Assembly: GCA_963721585.1 (NCBI GenBank)
Contig: CAVRJN010000001.1
Location: 124,001 to 188,000, forward strand
DNA length: 64,000 nt
Reading direction: 5' to 3'
Source of the DNA: Bog-473 sp963721585
GTDB lineage: Bacteria; Actinomycetota; Acidimicrobiia; Acidimicrobiales; RAAP-2
Numbering within the stretch: the first letter of the stretch is position 1; the number at the start of each line of letters is the position of its first letter. The notes beneath the pieces are model-generated. The model saw only the letters and a list, made by a program, of their open reading frames with translations. It ran no database searches and had not been told where the DNA came from. The translations under genes were made by a program, and so were the position numbers. Positions 62,255 to 64,000 of this stretch are shown piece after piece.

Positions 62255-63250
62255 CTATCTCGTCGCCACAGAACCAGGGCTGCGACCGATCAGCTGCAGA
62301 GCTCGTCCAGCAGTGGCGAGCGAGGCCACCATCACACAGATGCTGCCGATGTCGATTGCACCGACATGGAAAAGATTGCGCGGTCCCGGCCCTCCATCGA
62401 CAACCCAAAGACTCGCCCCGATGAGAAACATGACCATGACAACGCCTCCAAGCTGGGCGAGGCGCGCTTCGAATCGCAGCAACTTGGGCGAGAGCTCGAT
62501 CTCCCGCCCCAGCCGGACCGCCCCGATGCCAAAGCACATCAGGGCTATCGGGCTGACCACCATCCATGCAAGCTCGGGGGCGGGAAACGAGAGCAGGCTC
62601 GCCGGATGTGCCCAGTACGCGGTGACGAAGAGCGTCGCGGCCCATGCGAAGGCGGCCACTCCGCCTGGCACGAGGCCCTGCAGCGCCCAAGGATGACCAC
62701 CGGTTCCGGGCCAACCGTTTGCGAAGTGGCGGCTTCCGAGGATGAAGATCCCGGAGCCAGCCGCCATGAGGGCAAAGGGCCGAAGGACTCGGCCTCGGCG
62801 AAAGGCGCTCCTGGCCGCGACCCATGCGAGGGGAACGACCGCGAAAGCACCGATCAAAAGGAGTACGAGGACCGAACAGGACATCACGATCATGGCAGCG
62901 GAGGTCGCAACCGTGTCGGGCGCGGACCATTGCCAACCGATCGTGAGCTGTGCCCACATGCCGAGCCCGAATGTCACGAAGACGGCTGCGGCACAACCGA
63001 AGGCAAGCACTGTCCTTCGATTGCGCTCGGAGTGCTCGAGGTTGCTCTGATTCAGTCCGGCGTAGGCAAGGCGTGCGACGACCCCACTCAGCGCCACGTC
63101 GACAGGTCTCTTCAGCGATCGGGGTTGCTCCGACATGTCGGAGATGAGCAACTCGGCGAACTCGTCGCCGTAGCGAGCACGCCACTCGCTCGGATACCAC
63201 CGCAGCAGCCGTTCAGCCCTGCGAGCCAGCGTGCCCCGCATCTCGGTCAT
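62255..63250 (-). CDS. membrane protein paired with PadR regulator
   Basis: The 331-aa product begins with a soluble segment (RRAERLLRWYPSEWRARYGD, then EFAELLISDM) typical of proteins encoded next to PadR genes in actinobacteria, then has about six TM helices (VLAFGCAAAVFVTFGLGMWA, SAAMIVMSCSVLVLLLIGAF, FALMAAGSGIFILGS and others). No transporter motif is visible. The start overlaps the padR stop (ATGA), so the two are translationally coupled. Function unknown; it may be the PadR-controlled stress or export component. Confidence 0.75.
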   Translation of the reverse strand: MTEMRGTLARRAERLLRWYPSEWRARYGDEFAELLISDMSEQPRSLKRPVDVALSGVVARLAYAGLNQSNLEHSERNRRTVLAFGCAAAVFVTFGLGMWAQLTIGWQWSAPDTVATSAAMIVMSCSVLVLLLIGAFAVVPLAWVAARSAFRRGRVLRPFALMAAGSGIFILGSRHFANGWPGTGGHPWALQGLVPGGVAAFAWAATLFVTAYWAHPASLLSFPAPELAWMVVSPIALMCFGIGAVRLGREIELSPKLLRFEARLAQLGGVVMVMFLIGASLWVVDGGPGPRNLFHVGAIDIGSICVMVASLATAGRALQLIGRSPGSVATR

Positions 63251-63603
63251 GCGGCTCCCCACGCGCCGGCCAGCCGCCGGAGCCCGAGTTCAGCAATTCG
63301 CCTCTGCGCGACGAGGTGCGATCGCAACGCTGTCGCCCCGAGCGCTGTCAGCTGATACGGGCGCCGGCGATCGTCGCTTTCGATCGCCTCTATGAGCCCC
63401 TGTCCTTCCAGGCGGCTGAGCGCCTCATAGAGCGTGCCCGGGGCGAGCCGCGTGCCGGAAAAGGCCTCGATGTCCTTCGTGAGCACGTACCCATGTTTCG
63501 GGCCGTCGGCCAGGCTGGAGAGAATCAGCGTGGCTGGGCCCGCATAACGCCCGAACCCGCTGAATTCAGTCGGGGTCGCTTCCTGCCGTGAAACCCGGGC
63601 CAC
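63247..63603 (-). CDS. PadR-family transcriptional regulator
   Basis: The 118-aa product has the PadR winged helix: TLILSSLADGPKHGYVLTKD, GTRLAPGTLYEALSRLEGQG, LIEAIESDDRRRPYQLTALG. A short helical tail dimerises. It belongs to the small-PadR subgroup (no long C-terminal domain). A 14-2-14 palindrome 13 bp upstream of its start is the probable autoregulatory operator. It controls the downstream membrane protein and perhaps the esterase. Confidence 0.9.
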   Translation of the reverse strand: MARVSRQEATPTEFSGFGRYAGPATLILSSLADGPKHGYVLTKDIEAFSGTRLAPGTLYEALSRLEGQGLIEAIESDDRRRPYQLTALGATALRSHLVAQRRIAELGLRRLAGAWGAA

Positions 63604-64000
63604 AAACCGACTCTATACCGGTTACCGATCTATCGGCAACCGATACCACGTCACAAGACGAGGGCGCTGAGTAGACCAGGTAACCGAGCCGCTGGGTGAG
63701 GAAGGCGCGCACGAACGGATCGCGAAGGCGCCAGATGCCGGCATCGACCACGAAATGAGTGGCGAGAAGACCCAGATAGACCCCGAAGAACAACCGCAGC
63801 GACCGACCATCACCGTGCAGGTGAGACAGCAGATTCAGGACCACGCCGCCCAGGACTGCGAGCGCGCACAGCGCGGCCACCCCGCCGATCCGATTCCGGC
63901 CCTTGTCTCCGGCAGCGACCAGTCCCATCAGAAGCAGGTACTGGAGACCGTGCGCCATCGTCATGCCGGCGACGGCTGCGTACGGCGAGGTGAACACGAA
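63566..64000 (-). CDS. membrane protein, 5' end outside window
   Basis: An open frame enters from beyond the right edge and stops at 63566. Its 145 visible residues hold three to four hydrophobic segments (MTMAHGLQYLLLMGLVAA, VAALCALAVLGGVVLNLL, LFFGVYLGLLATHFVVDA) and a WRLRDPFVRAFLTQRLGYLV end. Histidines (AHGLQYL, LSHLHGDG, ATHFVVDAG) lie in membrane regions and may be functional. About 38 bp overlap the padR start. The last 30 residues could be read-through; family unknown to me. Confidence 0.6.
   Translation of the reverse strand, partial: FVFTSPYAAVAGMTMAHGLQYLLLMGLVAAGDKGRNRIGGVAALCALAVLGGVVLNLLSHLHGDGRSLRLFFGVYLGLLATHFVVDAGIWRLRDPFVRAFLTQRLGYLVYSAPSSCDVVSVADRSVTGIESVCGPGFTAGSDPD
63616..63645. 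promoter_or_regulatory. palindromic operator upstream of padR
   Basis: Two 14-bp arms (63616-63629 and 63632-63645; core CGGTT-x-CCGAT and its complement) match at 12 of 14 positions around a 2-bp centre. It lies 13-42 bp before the padR start and inside the 3' end of the upstream partial gene. Confidence 0.68.

Noticed and set aside
62247..63200. Long N-terminal extension of the Tat esterase frame
   Set aside because: It is antiparallel-frame sequence inside the membrane protein gene (62255-63250); the Tat signal fixes the start near 62246.

Overview
The window is high-GC DNA from an actinomycete-type bacterium. HspR sits in the dnaK operon, a tandem GlnR-type box lies upstream of amtB-glnK, and there is an F420-type PPOX protein and an actinobacterial (Fe-S) oxidoreductase. 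An acid-acting glutamic peptidase and a copper-resistance island suggest an uncultured Acidimicrobiia-like organism from an acidic or metal-rich setting. That placement is inference; no rRNA is present.

Region 1 (1-18.8 kb) looks like core chromosome. It holds a secreted G1 peptidase cut by the window edge, a dnaK-grpE-dnaJ-hspR-clpB heat-shock operon with a HAIR operator, phosphoglycerate mutase, an SPFH protein with a small ribbon-helix-helix partner, amtB-glnK, a second P-II gene, a cNMP-binding protein, an aquaporin, a PPOX protein and a membrane (Fe-S) oxidoreductase. dnaK and the second P-II gene each carry a single-base insertion that breaks the frame.

Region 2 (18.83-56.69 kb) is a composite integrative island at tRNA-Gly(CCC). 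The 3' half of this tRNA (46 bp) recurs at 26866, 29362 and 50851, and in decayed form at 56649. These copies divide the region into four head-to-tail segments. Segment A (8 kb) carries the only integrase and an excisionase-like gene plus secreted proteins (SGNH hydrolase, two beta-propellers). Segment B (2.5 kb) carries a thioesterase, a TetR regulator and a divergent methyltransferase. Segment C (21.4 kb) carries an ECF sigma factor with a membrane-anchored beta-propeller, then a copper module. Segment D (5.8 kb) carries a CYTH protein, a membrane protein, an esterase, a KdpD-like sensor fragment and an AhpD-like protein. B, C and D lack an integrase and share end sequences, as expected for elements accreted by one recombinase.

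The copper module is the most interesting part. A BlaI/CopY-type regulator with a cysteine-rich N-terminal tail is accompanied by three perfect TACTAC-N5-GTAGTA palindromes. They precede a membrane-protein operon (with divergent copZ-copA), a PF03640-SCO1-Met-rich membrane protein cluster, and a second copper ATPase. Further genes encode a Dsb-like thioredoxin fold protein with VKOR, a PCuAC chaperone, a second PF03640 protein and a copper type II monooxygenase-like protein. Together they would export copper from the cytoplasm and handle it, with disulfide formation, outside the membrane.

Region 3 (56.7-64 kb) holds secreted proteins (Ig-like, beta-helix, Tat-exported esterase), a methyltransferase, and a PadR regulator with its membrane-protein partner and operator.
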